In this document: positions 41,909 through 50,094 of the stretch, in pieces | Numbering within the stretch: the stretch's first letter is position 1 | How the letters are laid out: every line of letters begins with the position of its first letter | NCBI RefSeq assembly: GCF_900289145.1 | Contig: NZ_OKQO01000003.1 | Location: forward strand, 248,001 to 312,000 | DNA: 64,000 nt | Direction: 5' to 3' | Source: Neobittarella massiliensis (ex Bilen et al. 2018) | GTDB lineage: Bacteria; Bacillota; Clostridia; Oscillospirales; Ruminococcaceae | Translations under genes and position numbers: made by a program | The notes under the pieces: generated by a model | Told to the model about the DNA's origin: nothing | The model's input: only the letters and a program-made list of their open reading frames with translations | Databases searched by the model: none

Positions 41909-41943
41909 AAAAGCCGCTGGCCTGTGCAGGGCAGCGGCTTTTT
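41909..41943 (+). terminator. Intrinsic terminator of the udk-led gene run
   Basis: AAAGCCGCTG pairs with CAGCGGCTTT(TT), with an inner CTG/CAG pair, 16 bases after the deoxyribosyltransferase stop. Confidence 0.9.
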
Positions 41944-41982
41944 GTGCGATCATGACGCATCTGCAAAGATCTGCACGAGTAC

Positions 41983-42004
41983 TGTAAAGTCTAATCACAT
42001 TACA
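41983..42004. promoter_or_regulatory. GlnR/TnrA-like box, copy 2
   Basis: Same arms TGTAAAGT and ACATTACA as 41882-41903, 101 bp apart and 19 of 22 identical; the first 17 bases again fit TGTNA-N7-TNACA. It lies about 115 bases upstream of the MATE promoter. Confidence 0.45.
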
Positions 42005-42118
42005 GCAAAAATGCGACAAAAGACAGGACCTGTAGAGAAGTTTTTAACGCACTGCGTATCGAGCTGCTGCACAGCTGTCAGGTAGCGACAAAAGCCGTCT
42101 CATTTTGTGGCATATACC

Positions 42119-42146
42119 TTTACGAAAGATAAAAAAGGTGTATAAT
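42119..42146 (+). promoter_or_regulatory. Promoter of the MATE gene
   Basis: TTTACG (42119-42124), 16 bases, TATAAT (42141-42146). Confidence 0.65.
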
Positions 42147-42191
42147 GCAGGTATGAACATATTATGAATAATGTAAAGCTGGTGTAAACAA

Positions 42192-43583
42192 GTGCAGTTT
42201 TTTAAGGCAGAAAAGTTGCTACACGGCATGGGCCGGTTGGGGGAGATCCCCAGCGAACAAAAGATCTTCAAGACCACCTTCGACATCGCCTGGCCCTCGA
42301 TCCTCGAGTCGTTTCTCATCAGCCTGGTGGGCATGGTCGACACGGTGATGGTCAGTTCGCTGGGGTCCTATGCGATCGCGGCGGTGGGGCTCACCACCCA
42401 ACCCAAATTCATCGCCCTGGCGGTGTTTCTGTCGCTGAACGTGGCCATCTCGGCCATCGTGGCCCGGCGCCGCGGCGAAGGCGACCGTGAGAGCGCCAAC
42501 AAGGTGCTCATGCAGGCACTGGCTATCTCGGTGGTGCTCACGGTCATCATCTCGGCGGCATCGGTTGTTTTTGCCGATCCTATCATTCACCTGTGCGGCT
42601 CGGCGCCCGACACCCACAAAGATGCGGTGGGCTACCTGCGCATCATTCAGGGGGGCATGATCTTCAATGTGCTCTCAATGGTCATCAACGCCGCCCAGCG
42701 CGGTGCCGGCAACACCAAGATCGCCATGCGCACCAACATCGTATCCAACGGTGTAAACATCGTGTTCAACTACCTGCTCATCGGCGGCCATTTCGGCTTT
42801 CCCAAACTGGGGGTCCAGGGGGCGGCCATCGCCACCGTGCTGGGCAGCATCTGCGCCTGTGCTATGAGCATCTTCTCGGTGCTGCACCCCGACCAGTTCA
42901 TCTGCCTGCGCCATCACTTTACGCTCTCGTTTGATAAGCGCAATATCTCCGCCATCGTCAACATCGGCTCCAGCACCTTGGCCGAACAGGTATTTTTGCG
43001 CATCGGCTTTCTCATCTACGCCATACTGGTGGCCAAACTGGGCACTACCGCCTTTGCCGCCCACCAGATCGGCATGAACATCATGAACATCTCCTTCTCA
43101 TTCGGCGACGGTCTGTCAGTAGCTGCTATCGCGCTGGTGGGCCGCAGTCTGGGCGAGAAGCGGCAGGATATGGCCAAGATCTACGGCGGCGTTTGTCAGC
43201 GCATGGGGGTGGTGTTCTCCCTCATGCTCTCGATCATCTGTGTGGTGTTGGGCAAGCCGATCTTTATGCTGTTTTCCCGCGAAAAAGCCATTTTAAATTA
43301 CGGCGAGATGATCATGGTCCTCATGGCGGCCATCACCTTTTTGCAGATCGCCCAGGTGGTGTTCTCAGGCTGTCTGCGCGGCGCCGGCGACACCAAGTTT
43401 ACCGCGTTCGTCTCGCTCATCAGCGTCACCTGTATACGCCCGGGGCTGGGCTATCTGTTCTGCTATCCACTGGGGCTGGGGCTGTTGGGGGCCTGGTTGG
43501 GCCTGGCCTTTGACCAGCTGGTGCGCTTTTTCCTTACCTGGCTGCGCTTTAAAAGCGGTAAGTGGACGACCTATAAGGTGTGA
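42192..43583 (+). CDS. MATE-family multidrug/metabolite efflux transporter
   Basis: The 463-residue protein has about 12 helices in two MatE repeats. The first carries WPSILESFLISLVGMVDTVM, NVAISAIVARRRGEGDRE and NAAQRGAGNTKIAMRTN; the second repeats the pattern with QIGMNIMNISFSFGDGLSVA, LVGRSLGEKRQDMAKIYGG and GCLRGAGDTKFTAF. It exports cationic compounds in exchange for Na+ or H+. The GTG at 42192 lies about 46 bases after the -10, with only a weak AAAGCTGG upstream; an ATG 13 codons later is an alternative. Confidence 0.92.
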   Translation: MQFFKAEKLLHGMGRLGEIPSEQKIFKTTFDIAWPSILESFLISLVGMVDTVMVSSLGSYAIAAVGLTTQPKFIALAVFLSLNVAISAIVARRRGEGDRESANKVLMQALAISVVLTVIISAASVVFADPIIHLCGSAPDTHKDAVGYLRIIQGGMIFNVLSMVINAAQRGAGNTKIAMRTNIVSNGVNIVFNYLLIGGHFGFPKLGVQGAAIATVLGSICACAMSIFSVLHPDQFICLRHHFTLSFDKRNISAIVNIGSSTLAEQVFLRIGFLIYAILVAKLGTTAFAAHQIGMNIMNISFSFGDGLSVAAIALVGRSLGEKRQDMAKIYGGVCQRMGVVFSLMLSIICVVLGKPIFMLFSREKAILNYGEMIMVLMAAITFLQIAQVVFSGCLRGAGDTKFTAFVSLISVTCIRPGLGYLFCYPLGLGLLGAWLGLAFDQLVRFFLTWLRFKSGKWTTYKV

Positions 43584-43601
43584 GTACCTCTGTAAAGACG
43601 T

Positions 43602-43629
43602 AAAAGAGCGGGGAATCCCGCTCTTTTTT
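43602..43629 (+). terminator. Intrinsic terminator of the MATE gene
   Basis: AAAAGAGCGGG and CCCGCTCTTTT arms around a short loop, followed by more T residues. Confidence 0.9.
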
Positions 43630-44359
43630 TGTTGCAGGAGGGGGCGGAGATATTTGCAGACAGGGGAGAGATCAGCTTCGCGGTCGGTATAGACCATATC
43701 TTCTCGGTCCGGTGGCCGCATCTGGGTTTTTAAAGACCATGTAGATGCCGGTTGCCGATAGCGCTCTACTAAAATATTCGTGCGCAGCACACGCTGTAAG
43801 CAGGTGTTTGGTCAAGTGATCCAGTCACAAAAGAGCAGAGATCAGATGCAGTAGAGCGCGGCGGCCCTCCAGAGACTTGCCGACTGGAAGATCGGTGTTC
43901 CGGTCATCCACAGAATAGCTGGCCGGCAGATATGCCGATCTTTTATAGGTGTGCCAGCTTGCTCGCGGAACACCGGTGATCGTTATTTGTCCACCCATAA
44001 AAAGCAGATGGGCGTAGTACTGCACACAAAAAAGACGATCCTACGGCCAAGTACAAAGCGTGTTGGCTCCCGGCCGGTACCCGCGTACGTAATATTAGCC
44101 GTGTCAAGGCGTCTGTCAGGTGCGGTACTTGACGGCCCAGAGTTCATATTTTGCTGTCCTGCACTGTGGGCCGGTCAAAAGAGATGGTAGCGCGCCTATA
44201 TAGAATAAAAAGTGAGCGTCAAGAGCTGCCAAAAGAGTGGACGAGTCAGGTGATTATCGGGCGAAGTTTATTAAAAAATATTTGCGAGCTCTGACAAAAA
44301 CACCGATAGACCGCATGAATATCCCATTTTTACAGTTGTAAAAAATTTGCTATTCCCCA
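43630..44359. other. Gene-free, lower-GC spacer with inverted repeats
   Basis: No frame here has a start context or recognisable product. TCGGTGTTCCG (43892-43902) pairs with CGGAACACCGG (43966-43976), and AAGATC (43889-43894) with GATCTT (43937-43942). This suggests either a structured transcript or remnants of a mobile segment. GC content falls steadily toward the next promoter. Confidence 0.4.
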
Positions 44360-44388
44360 TTGACAAATTCAGAGAGGAATGGTATAGT
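44360..44388 (+). promoter_or_regulatory. Promoter of the DUF3793-flavodoxin unit
   Basis: TTGACA (44360-44365), 17 bases, TATAGT (44383-44388), the best promoter match in the surrounding kilobase. Confidence 0.82.
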
Positions 44389-44396
44389 ATAGCCGT

Positions 44397-44414
44397 GGTT
44401 AGCAATAACTAACC
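44397..44414. promoter_or_regulatory. Palindromic box 1, metal-regulator-like
   Basis: GGTTAG, six bases, CTAACC, starting nine bases after the -10 and therefore over the transcription start. Its core TTAG-N6-CTAA is shared with 44465-44478. It resembles DtxR/IdeR-type or Fur-type sites by eye. Confidence 0.6.
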
Positions 44415-44429
44415 ATCAAAGATCGACTA

Positions 44430-44452
44430 GCCCTAAAGATCAGGGCGTTTTT
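44430..44452 (+). terminator. Short leader terminator between the two boxes
   Basis: GCCCT, seven bases, AGGGC followed by GTTTTT, between the promoter and the DUF3793 start; a candidate attenuator with a weak five-base stem. Confidence 0.45.
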
Positions 44453-44464
44453 GATCCGCTATAG

Positions 44465-44478
44465 TTAGCTATTGCTAA
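44465..44478. promoter_or_regulatory. Palindromic box 2, metal-regulator-like
   Basis: TTAGC, four bases, GCTAA, matching box 1 in its TTAG-N6-CTAA core, 49 bases before the start codon at 44527. Confidence 0.55.
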
Positions 44479-44526
44479 TTACAATTTCGGCTCGCTCCCC
44501 CGATGAGCGACTGTGAGGAGGACCGC

Positions 44527-45099
44527 ATGGAGAGCACGCACCCCTGCCGCGCCGAACAGCTGCTGGCCTTTCACTGTGCGCCGGCGCTGGCCGGCATCAA
44601 ACCGGCCAATCTGCTGTGTTGCAAAACAGATGACTTCTCGCGGGTGCGCACCCAGTTTCGCGATCTGGCCCGTCAACTCAGCGGGACCGATATCTGCATT
44701 CAGGTGCTCTGCCGCTGCCAAAAGCGGGTGCTCATCCTGGTATACCGCCGCCATAAGCTGGCGGCCCACCTGGACCAGCCCGACTATCACACCTACCTGA
44801 AAAAGCAGGGGTATCCAGTGGGGCAGGGGCTCAATACTGTGCTGCAACATCTGGCCCGCGCCATACAAAACGAGTGCGGCTTTCCCCACGAGATCGGGGC
44901 CTTTTTGGGATATCCCCTCGAAGATATCCAGGGCTTTATCCGCCACCGGGGGCAAAATTACCGGCTGTGTGGGTACTGGAAGGTATACGGCGACCCAGAC
45001 CGGGCACAGCTGCTATTTGCCCGATACACCAGCTGTCGCAACGGGCTGTGCCGTCAGCTGGCACGCGGAAAACACATGGCACAGCTATTTGTCGCTTAA
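44527..45099 (+). CDS. DUF3793 family protein
   Basis: The 190-residue product fits DUF3793 as I know it: an N-terminal HCAPALAGIKPANLLCC, then RVLILVYRRHKLAAHL, CGFPHEIGAFLGYPLEDIQG and a tail with YWKVYGD. There is no catalytic motif of known type. The family is common in Clostridia and is often adjacent to flavodoxin and iron-transport genes. ATG 44527 follows GAGGAGGACCGC; an in-frame ATG at 44503 lacks a site. Flavodoxin follows 56 bases later, and metal-box-like palindromes precede. A role in iron or redox homeostasis is inferred from context only. Confidence 0.85.
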   Translation: MESTHPCRAEQLLAFHCAPALAGIKPANLLCCKTDDFSRVRTQFRDLARQLSGTDICIQVLCRCQKRVLILVYRRHKLAAHLDQPDYHTYLKKQGYPVGQGLNTVLQHLARAIQNECGFPHEIGAFLGYPLEDIQGFIRHRGQNYRLCGYWKVYGDPDRAQLLFARYTSCRNGLCRQLARGKHMAQLFVA

Positions 45100-45155
45100 A
45101 GGCAAACCGTTCTCTGCGGCCGGTCACGGCCGCCGTCAGATAAGGAGGCAATATT

Positions 45156-45587
45156 TTGGATCAGATCGCAGTCATCTACTGGAGCCAGACCGGCAACACA
45201 GAGGCTATGGCACAGGCTGTCGCCGCGGGGATCGACGGGGCTGGGGCCAAGGCAGAGCTCTTTGAGGTATCGTCCATCACCCCCGATCAGGCTGCCGGTT
45301 ACGATAAGTTGGCACTGGGGTGCCCAGCCATGGGCGCCGAAGTGCTGGAAGAGGACTTTTTCGAACCGTTTTTTGCCGAGCTCGAGCCCAAACTGGCGGG
45401 CAAAAAGGTCGCATTGTTCGGTTCATACGGCTGGGGTGACGGTGAGTGGATGCGCGACTGGCAAGACCGCACCCAAAATGACGGCGCCACCCTGTGCGGT
45501 GACCAGGGTCTCATGATCAACGAAGCCCCCGATGATGAGGGGCTACAACAGTGCAGACAGCTGGGGGCCGACCTGGCGGCACTGTAA
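45156..45587 (+). CDS. Flavodoxin
   Basis: The 143-residue product has the FMN phosphate loop WSQTGNTEAMA (about residues 9-19), the 50s-loop CPAMGAEVLEEDFFEPFF and the 90s-loop FGSYGWGDGEWMRDW that sandwich the flavin. It is a short-chain flavodoxin, which replaces ferredoxin as electron carrier when iron is scarce. The TTG at 45156 follows AAGGAGG. Sharing a promoter with DUF3793 under paired palindromic boxes fits iron-responsive control. Confidence 0.95.
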   Translation: MDQIAVIYWSQTGNTEAMAQAVAAGIDGAGAKAELFEVSSITPDQAAGYDKLALGCPAMGAEVLEEDFFEPFFAELEPKLAGKKVALFGSYGWGDGEWMRDWQDRTQNDGATLCGDQGLMINEAPDDEGLQQCRQLGADLAAL

Positions 45588-45716
45588 AACTTCGGTGCAT
45601 CCGCGGCGCAAGTCGCGTTTACACATATACACCTCTTGGGAAGGGTTCTATCTACTCCTTTTTACAAAACTTCTTTCACTTGTGTGCAGCGTGCTCAGTG
45701 GGTAGAGTGCGCTGCG

Positions 45717-45752
45717 GCAAAAATGGGGCTGTGCAGACAGTCCCTTTTTTGC
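45717..45752 (+). terminator. Intrinsic terminator after flavodoxin
   Basis: GCAAAAA-GGGGCTGT pairs with ACAG-CCC-TTTTTTGC, 130 bases after the flavodoxin stop. Confidence 0.75.
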
Positions 45753-45775
45753 GCCTATAACGCAACAGGTGTTTG

Positions 45776-45805
45776 TTGACAGGAGCCCGCAAGCCGGCGT
45801 ATAGT
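45776..45805 (+). promoter_or_regulatory. Promoter of the small glycine-zipper protein gene
   Basis: TTGACA (45776-45781), 18 bases, TATAGT (45800-45805). Confidence 0.75.
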
Positions 45806-45883
45806 ATCAATATGCGGGCAGCACGATCCGGCCCGCACGCTGCCGCGGTCACCGCGATGGCACATAAAGGAGGCAGCACGATT

Positions 45884-46129
45884 ATGGAGCCACAGGATAA
45901 AGACGAGCAGCAGCCCCAGGATCAGGGGGAAAACAAACCAGATTTTGCTCCCGATGATGCGCCTTCACAGCCGGAGGAAGAGAACTACCAGTCGCTGGGT
46001 ATTGCTCTGGGTCTCTGTTTTGGTGTGTCGCTGGGCCAACTGTTGTTTAAAAACATGGCCATTGGTATCAGCTTAGGGCTCTGCATAGGGCTGGCCGTCG
46101 GCACCAGTATCAAAAAGAAAAAGAGCTGA
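45884..46129 (+). CDS. Small glycine-zipper membrane protein
   Basis: The 81-residue product has an acidic, glutamine- and proline-rich N-terminal half (about residues 1-35). A hydrophobic hairpin follows with regular glycine spacing (LGIALGLCFGVSLGQLL, then MAIGISLGLCIGLAVGTSI) and ends in KKKK. Similar glycine-zipper proteins are widespread in Firmicutes without known function. ATG 45884 lies nine bases after AAAGGAGGC; longer frames would read through the promoter. Monocistronic with its own promoter and terminator. Confidence 0.8.
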   Translation: MEPQDKDEQQPQDQGENKPDFAPDDAPSQPEEENYQSLGIALGLCFGVSLGQLLFKNMAIGISLGLCIGLAVGTSIKKKKS

Positions 46130-46201
46130 ATCGGGCCCGGCGACAGGTTCGGGATCCAAAAAGTAAAATGCAGGTGGTGGGGCAATAGATTCACCGCCAA
46201 C

Positions 46202-46243
46202 ACGCAAAAAAGGAGGGCGGCTCTGCTGCTCTCCTTTTTTGCG
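46202..46243. terminator. Bidirectional terminator
   Basis: GCAAAAAAGGAG pairs with CTCCTTTTTTGC with an inner GC/GC stem, between convergent genes. Confidence 0.88.
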
Positions 46244-46273
46244 TATTCGCGTGTAAAATATTTATACGGGCGG

Positions 46274-47044
46274 TTACTTAAAGAGGTTGACCAGCAAGAT
46301 AGCAGCTCCCAACACTGTTAAGATCAGGCCGGTGATACGGTTTAGGGTGCGGGGAGCCGCCTTATTGGCAAAGCGAGCGGCCAATCTGGCCCAGAGCAGG
46401 GTAAACAGCATGCACAGCGCCAACAGCAGCAAGTCTGGTGCGTCGCCGATGACAAAGTGCGATACCGCCCCGGTCAGCGCCGTAAAAGTCATGATAAATA
46501 CGCTGGTGCCCACCGCCGTTTTTAGCTCGTAGCCAAGTACCGAGGTGAGGATGAGCAGCATCATCATACCGCCGCCAGCCCCCACAAACCCGCAGATAAA
46601 ACCCACTGCCGTACCGCACAGCAGCGACTGGAAAAACCGCTTTTGCGGGGAGATATGACCCATGGCCTCTTTGGTGGTCATCACCGGGCGCACGATAAAC
46701 TTAATGCCCAGCAGCAGCGTCATCACGGTAGAAAAACCGCCCATCGTAGTGTTGGGCACCAAACTCGAGGTATAGCTGCCCACCAGTGTAAACACCAGTA
46801 CGGCCCCCATCATCACCAGCCCGTTTTTTATGTCCAGGTTTTTATGTTTGCCGTATGTGTAGGCCGACACTGCACTGGCCAGTACATCCGAGGCCAGCGC
46901 GATGCCCACCGCCGAGTAGGCCGGCACCCCCAAAAAGGTAATGAGCATGGGGCTGATGACTGCCGCCGCGCTCATACCAGCTAGCCCGGTGCCCAATCCG
47001 GCCCCCATACCCGCCAAAAAGTAGACCACGATCTTTAAAGCCAT
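46274..47044 (-). CDS. TauE/SafE-family anion exporter
   Basis: The 256-residue protein has about eight helices in two repeats, with the TauE motifs GLGTGLAGMSAAAVISPMLI near the N-terminus and GFICGFVGAGGGMMMLLIL in the second half. The family exports sulfite, sulfoacetate or other organosulfonate-like anions, or takes part in their uptake. No sulfur genes are adjacent. It may be relevant that an SsuA/NMT1-like binding lipoprotein lies 18 kb away, but no functional link is shown. Confidence 0.9.
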   Translation of the reverse strand: MALKIVVYFLAGMGAGLGTGLAGMSAAAVISPMLITFLGVPAYSAVGIALASDVLASAVSAYTYGKHKNLDIKNGLVMMGAVLVFTLVGSYTSSLVPNTTMGGFSTVMTLLLGIKFIVRPVMTTKEAMGHISPQKRFFQSLLCGTAVGFICGFVGAGGGMMMLLILTSVLGYELKTAVGTSVFIMTFTALTGAVSHFVIGDAPDLLLLALCMLFTLLWARLAARFANKAAPRTLNRITGLILTVLGAAILLVNLFK

Positions 47045-47275
47045 TTTACCATCTCTCCTGTCACTTTTTGCCCCTCCGTCGCAAACTATCGCGCCGAGAG
47101 CGCTCTTTTTCAGTGGGCTGGGCGGCCTTCTTATCGGCAGCGCCCAATGCTATGCCGATAAGGCCGATTTTTCGACCTGAGGGAGCAGTGGCTCTGCCGC
47201 CGGTTACGGGGCCGCGGGGTATAGAACCATCTGTCAGAGACGGCACCGCTGCATTACCCTGTGAAAAGGCGCAGA

Positions 47276-47309
47276 TAAGGAGCCGGGCGATTCTGCCCGG
47301 CTCCTTATT
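47276..47309. terminator. Bidirectional terminator
   Basis: AAGGAGCCGGGC and GCCCGGCTCCTT arms close to the alcohol dehydrogenase stop; A/T-rich flanks lie on both sides. The rest of 47045-47328 holds no credible gene. Confidence 0.88.
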
Positions 47310-47328
47310 TTGCGCGGTATAAAAATAC

Positions 47329-48495
47329 TTATTTGGCCAGTTCGAAGATGGCGATGATATCCTCTTTGTCCAGCTTGGCAAAGAAGCCGGTGGTGGCTCC
47401 GCCGTCCAGTGCGCGCAGGGCCATCTCCTCGTAGCGGTCGTCGGTGATGCCCACATCGTGCAGGGTGGTGGGCATACCGATGGATTTGAAGAAGTTCTCC
47501 AGCCGGCGGATACCCTCCAGAGCGATCTCCTCCTGGTGCTCAAAGGCGATGTCTACGTCCATCACCCGCACTGCGAACTGCACGAACCGCTGCAGGTTCT
47601 GCTTGTACACATGTTTCATCCAGGCCGGGGTCACCACCGCCAGACCGGCGCCGTGGGTCACATCATACAGAGCCGAGAGCTCGTGCTCGATGTTGTGGCA
47701 GGCCCAGTCTTCCTGACGGCCCATGCCCAAAAGGTCGTTGTGGGCCACGTTGCCCACGAACATGATCTCGGCGCGGTAGTTGTAGTTGGTGGGGTCGCGC
47801 AGTACTCTGGGGGTCACGTTGAGCATGGTGCGCAGGGCGGCCTCCAGCAGGCGGTCGGTGAAATCCACATTCTCGGTCTGGGTAAAGTAGCGCTCCATCA
47901 CGTGGCTCATGATGTCGGTGCAGCCGGCAGCCGTCTGGTAGGCGGGCAGGGTATAGGTGGTCTCGGGGTTTAAGATGGCAAATTTGGGCAGGATGAGGGG
48001 CGAGGAGATCATCCGTTTCTGGTGACCCTCGTCCTTGGTGACCACACAGGCTTTGGACGACTCCGAGCCAGAGGCGGGCAAAGTCAGTACGACACCTACC
48101 GGCAGAGCCGCTTTTACCGTATCGTGGCCCAGGAAGGTCTCCCACAGGTCGCCTTCGTACAGCACGCCGGCAGCCACGGCTTTTGCGGTGTCGATGGCGC
48201 TGCCGCCGCCCACGGCCAGCACGAAGTCCACATCATTTTTGCGGCACAGATCGATGCAGGTCTGCACGCCCGACAGGCGCGGGTTGGGCACTACGCCGTC
48301 GAACTCCAAAAAGCTGATGCCGCTCTCGGTCAGCGAATTCTCGATGCGGTCCAGCAGGCCGTTCTTTTTCAGGTAGTCGCCGCCGTAGCAGATCAGTGCT
48401 TTGGTGCCGTACTCTTTTACGAAACCGCCCACGTCGTTTTCGCGACCTTTGCCGAAGATGATCCTGGCAGGATTGTGATACTCAAAATTTTGCAT
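47329..48495 (-). CDS. Iron-containing alcohol dehydrogenase (butanol dehydrogenase-like)
   Basis: The 388-residue product is a group III alcohol dehydrogenase: an NAD(P)-binding half with AVGGGSAIDTAKAVA (about residue 95) and TLPASGSESSKACVV, then the metal-binding half. Expected metal ligands are in GCTDIMSHVMERYF (Asp and His near 195-199), in CHNIEHELS and in THGAGLAVVTPAWM. It resembles clostridial NADPH-dependent butanol dehydrogenases and YugJ-type enzymes that reduce aldehydes. A strong promoter lies about 100 bases upstream. Monocistronic. Confidence 0.93.
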   Translation of the reverse strand: MQNFEYHNPARIIFGKGRENDVGGFVKEYGTKALICYGGDYLKKNGLLDRIENSLTESGISFLEFDGVVPNPRLSGVQTCIDLCRKNDVDFVLAVGGGSAIDTAKAVAAGVLYEGDLWETFLGHDTVKAALPVGVVLTLPASGSESSKACVVTKDEGHQKRMISSPLILPKFAILNPETTYTLPAYQTAAGCTDIMSHVMERYFTQTENVDFTDRLLEAALRTMLNVTPRVLRDPTNYNYRAEIMFVGNVAHNDLLGMGRQEDWACHNIEHELSALYDVTHGAGLAVVTPAWMKHVYKQNLQRFVQFAVRVMDVDIAFEHQEEIALEGIRRLENFFKSIGMPTTLHDVGITDDRYEEMALRALDGGATTGFFAKLDKEDIIAIFELAK

Positions 48496-48596
48496 CGTGT
48501 TTCACCTTGCTCTTTCTTATTGATTATCCGGCCCGAGGGGGCCGACTTTTTAGGCGCGGTCCTTTTCTCGATAGGAGGACCTGTTGCATTAACTTT

Positions 48597-48625
48597 ATTA
48601 TAGAACGAAACGCACAACAAGTCAA
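48597..48625 (-). promoter_or_regulatory. Promoter of the alcohol dehydrogenase gene
   Basis: Minus strand TTGACT (48620-48625), 17 bases, TATAAT (48597-48602). A TTCACAATAT half-site lies just upstream (about 48630-48645) and recalls half of a Rex box, but no full box is present. Confidence 0.75.
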
Positions 48626-48962
48626 CGAAGATATTGTGAAAAACGTGGTCATTCTTTGTTAAAAATCCAACATATTTGTATATTGCGCATAGTATGTCTG
48701 GGTTTTATTATGCAAAAAGCGGTATTCTGCAAAGTCGCTGCACATTTGCGGCTCATGTGGCGATTTGTCTGTGTCAAAGCACTTAGCCGGCGTTCAGCGC
48801 TCGCAAAAACAGGGCACTGCCCGCGACGGACCCGCTTACAGAGCGGCCGGCAGCTACTTTGTGTAATTTTTCTCTCCGTTGCGCCAGTTGACTGTTTGTG
48901 TTATGGTTATGTCTGAAAAAAATAAATGTGCACTCTACACAAATATGATCGAGGAGCGCTGT

Positions 48963-49340
48963 ATGAAAATACTCAAACAAATCTCTATCCTGCTGGGTGT
49001 CTGTATCGCCGGCAGCGTCATCACCCGTTTTTTGCCGGTACCTTTTCCAGCCAGTGTCGCGGCGATGATCCTGCTGCTCATTTTGCTGGGCACCGGCCTG
49101 CTCAAGCTGCACCAGATCGAGCAGACCGCTGATTTTTTGCTGCAGAACATGGCCTTTTTCTTTATCCCGGCAGCAGTGGGCATCGCCGCTGATTTTGGCC
49201 TATTTAAAAACTATCTGCTGCAGCTGGCGGTGGTGTTGGTGATCACCACTCTGCTCACCTTTGCCGCTACAGCGTTTACCGTCAGCGCTGTCATCCGCCT
49301 CACCGAGCGCCGCCGCCAAAGAAAGGGGCAACAACCGTGA
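48963..49340 (+). CDS. lrgA: LrgA/CidA-family holin-like protein
   Basis: The 125-residue product has four membrane helices with ILLGVCIAGSVITRFLPVPF, AAMILLLILLGTGLLKLHQI and NMAFFFIPAAVGIAADFG, all typical of the CidA/LrgA family. With LrgB it affects murein hydrolase activity or exports small organic acids such as pyruvate. ATG 48963 follows GAGGAGCGCTGT; the longer frame adds unrelated residues. It overlaps lrgB by four bases. The 300 bases upstream hold no gene. Confidence 0.9.
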   Translation: MKILKQISILLGVCIAGSVITRFLPVPFPASVAAMILLLILLGTGLLKLHQIEQTADFLLQNMAFFFIPAAVGIAADFGLFKNYLLQLAVVLVITTLLTFAATAFTVSAVIRLTERRRQRKGQQP

Positions 49341-50017
49341 TCAGCGAGATCTTAACGAGTCCGTTAGGGGCTATCTTTCTCAGCGCGGTGTGCTTTGTTT
49401 TGGGCAGCTGGCTGCAGAGAAAGGTCCGCTCACCGCTGCTCAACCCGCTGCTGGTGGCGGTGGCGCTCATTATTCTGGTTCTGCAGCTCACCGGCGTACC
49501 GCCACAGGCCTTTACCGATGCCACTCAAGTTATCGCTATGTTACTGGGTCCGGCTACCGCTGTGCTGGCAGTATCGATCTACCGGCAGATACAGGTGCTC
49601 AAACGGCACTTTCTACCGGTCGTGCTGGGCTGTCTGGCCGGGGTGCTCACCTCGGTGGGCAGCGCCTACCTCCTGTGCTCGCTGCTGGGGCTCGATCGGG
49701 CGCTCACCGCCTCGATGCTGCCCAAATCGGTGACCACCGCGATCTCGATGGAGCTTTCGCGCCAGCAGGGGGGCATCGTGGCGGTAACGGTGGCCGTTAC
49801 GGTGTGTACCGGCATTTTGGGGGCGGTACTGGCCCCACTGCTGGTGCGGTTGTTGCGCATCCGCCACCCGGTGGCCGCAGGGGTGGCTATCGGGGCCAGC
49901 AGCCATGCTATCGGCACCTCTAAAGCGCTGGAGCTGGGGGAGGTAGAAGGAGCTATGAGCGGGGTGGCCATCGGTGTCTCGGGCCTGCTCACGGTGCTGA
50001 TTTTCTTATTTTTGTAA
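49337..50017 (+). CDS. lrgB: LrgB-family protein
   Basis: The 226-residue membrane protein has the LrgB features FVLGSWLQRKVRSPLLNPLL, LGPATAVLAVSIYRQ, LPKSVTTAISMELSRQQGGI and GASSHAIGTSKALELGEVEG. The GTG start overlaps the lrgA stop (GTGA), so the pair is translationally coupled. It is the partner of LrgA in antiholin-like or metabolite-export function. Followed by a convergent terminator. Confidence 0.94.
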   Translation: MISEILTSPLGAIFLSAVCFVLGSWLQRKVRSPLLNPLLVAVALIILVLQLTGVPPQAFTDATQVIAMLLGPATAVLAVSIYRQIQVLKRHFLPVVLGCLAGVLTSVGSAYLLCSLLGLDRALTASMLPKSVTTAISMELSRQQGGIVAVTVAVTVCTGILGAVLAPLLVRLLRIRHPVAAGVAIGASSHAIGTSKALELGEVEGAMSGVAIGVSGLLTVLIFLFL

Positions 50018-50036
50018 CTTATCAAGTAGGCGAAGT

Positions 50037-50074
50037 GAAAAGGCGGTACCTCGTGTAGAAGTACCGCCTTTTTG
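50037..50074. terminator. Convergent terminator
   Basis: AAAAGGCGGTAC and GTACCGCCTTTTT arms between lrgB and the flavin reductase gene. Confidence 0.9.
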
Positions 50075-50094
50075 TGTGCCGGCAACTGCTGCGA

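Noticed and set aside
48630-48660. Rex operator before the alcohol dehydrogenase gene
   Set aside because: Only one half-site (TTCACAA) is visible; no TTGTGAA partner lies at the right distance.
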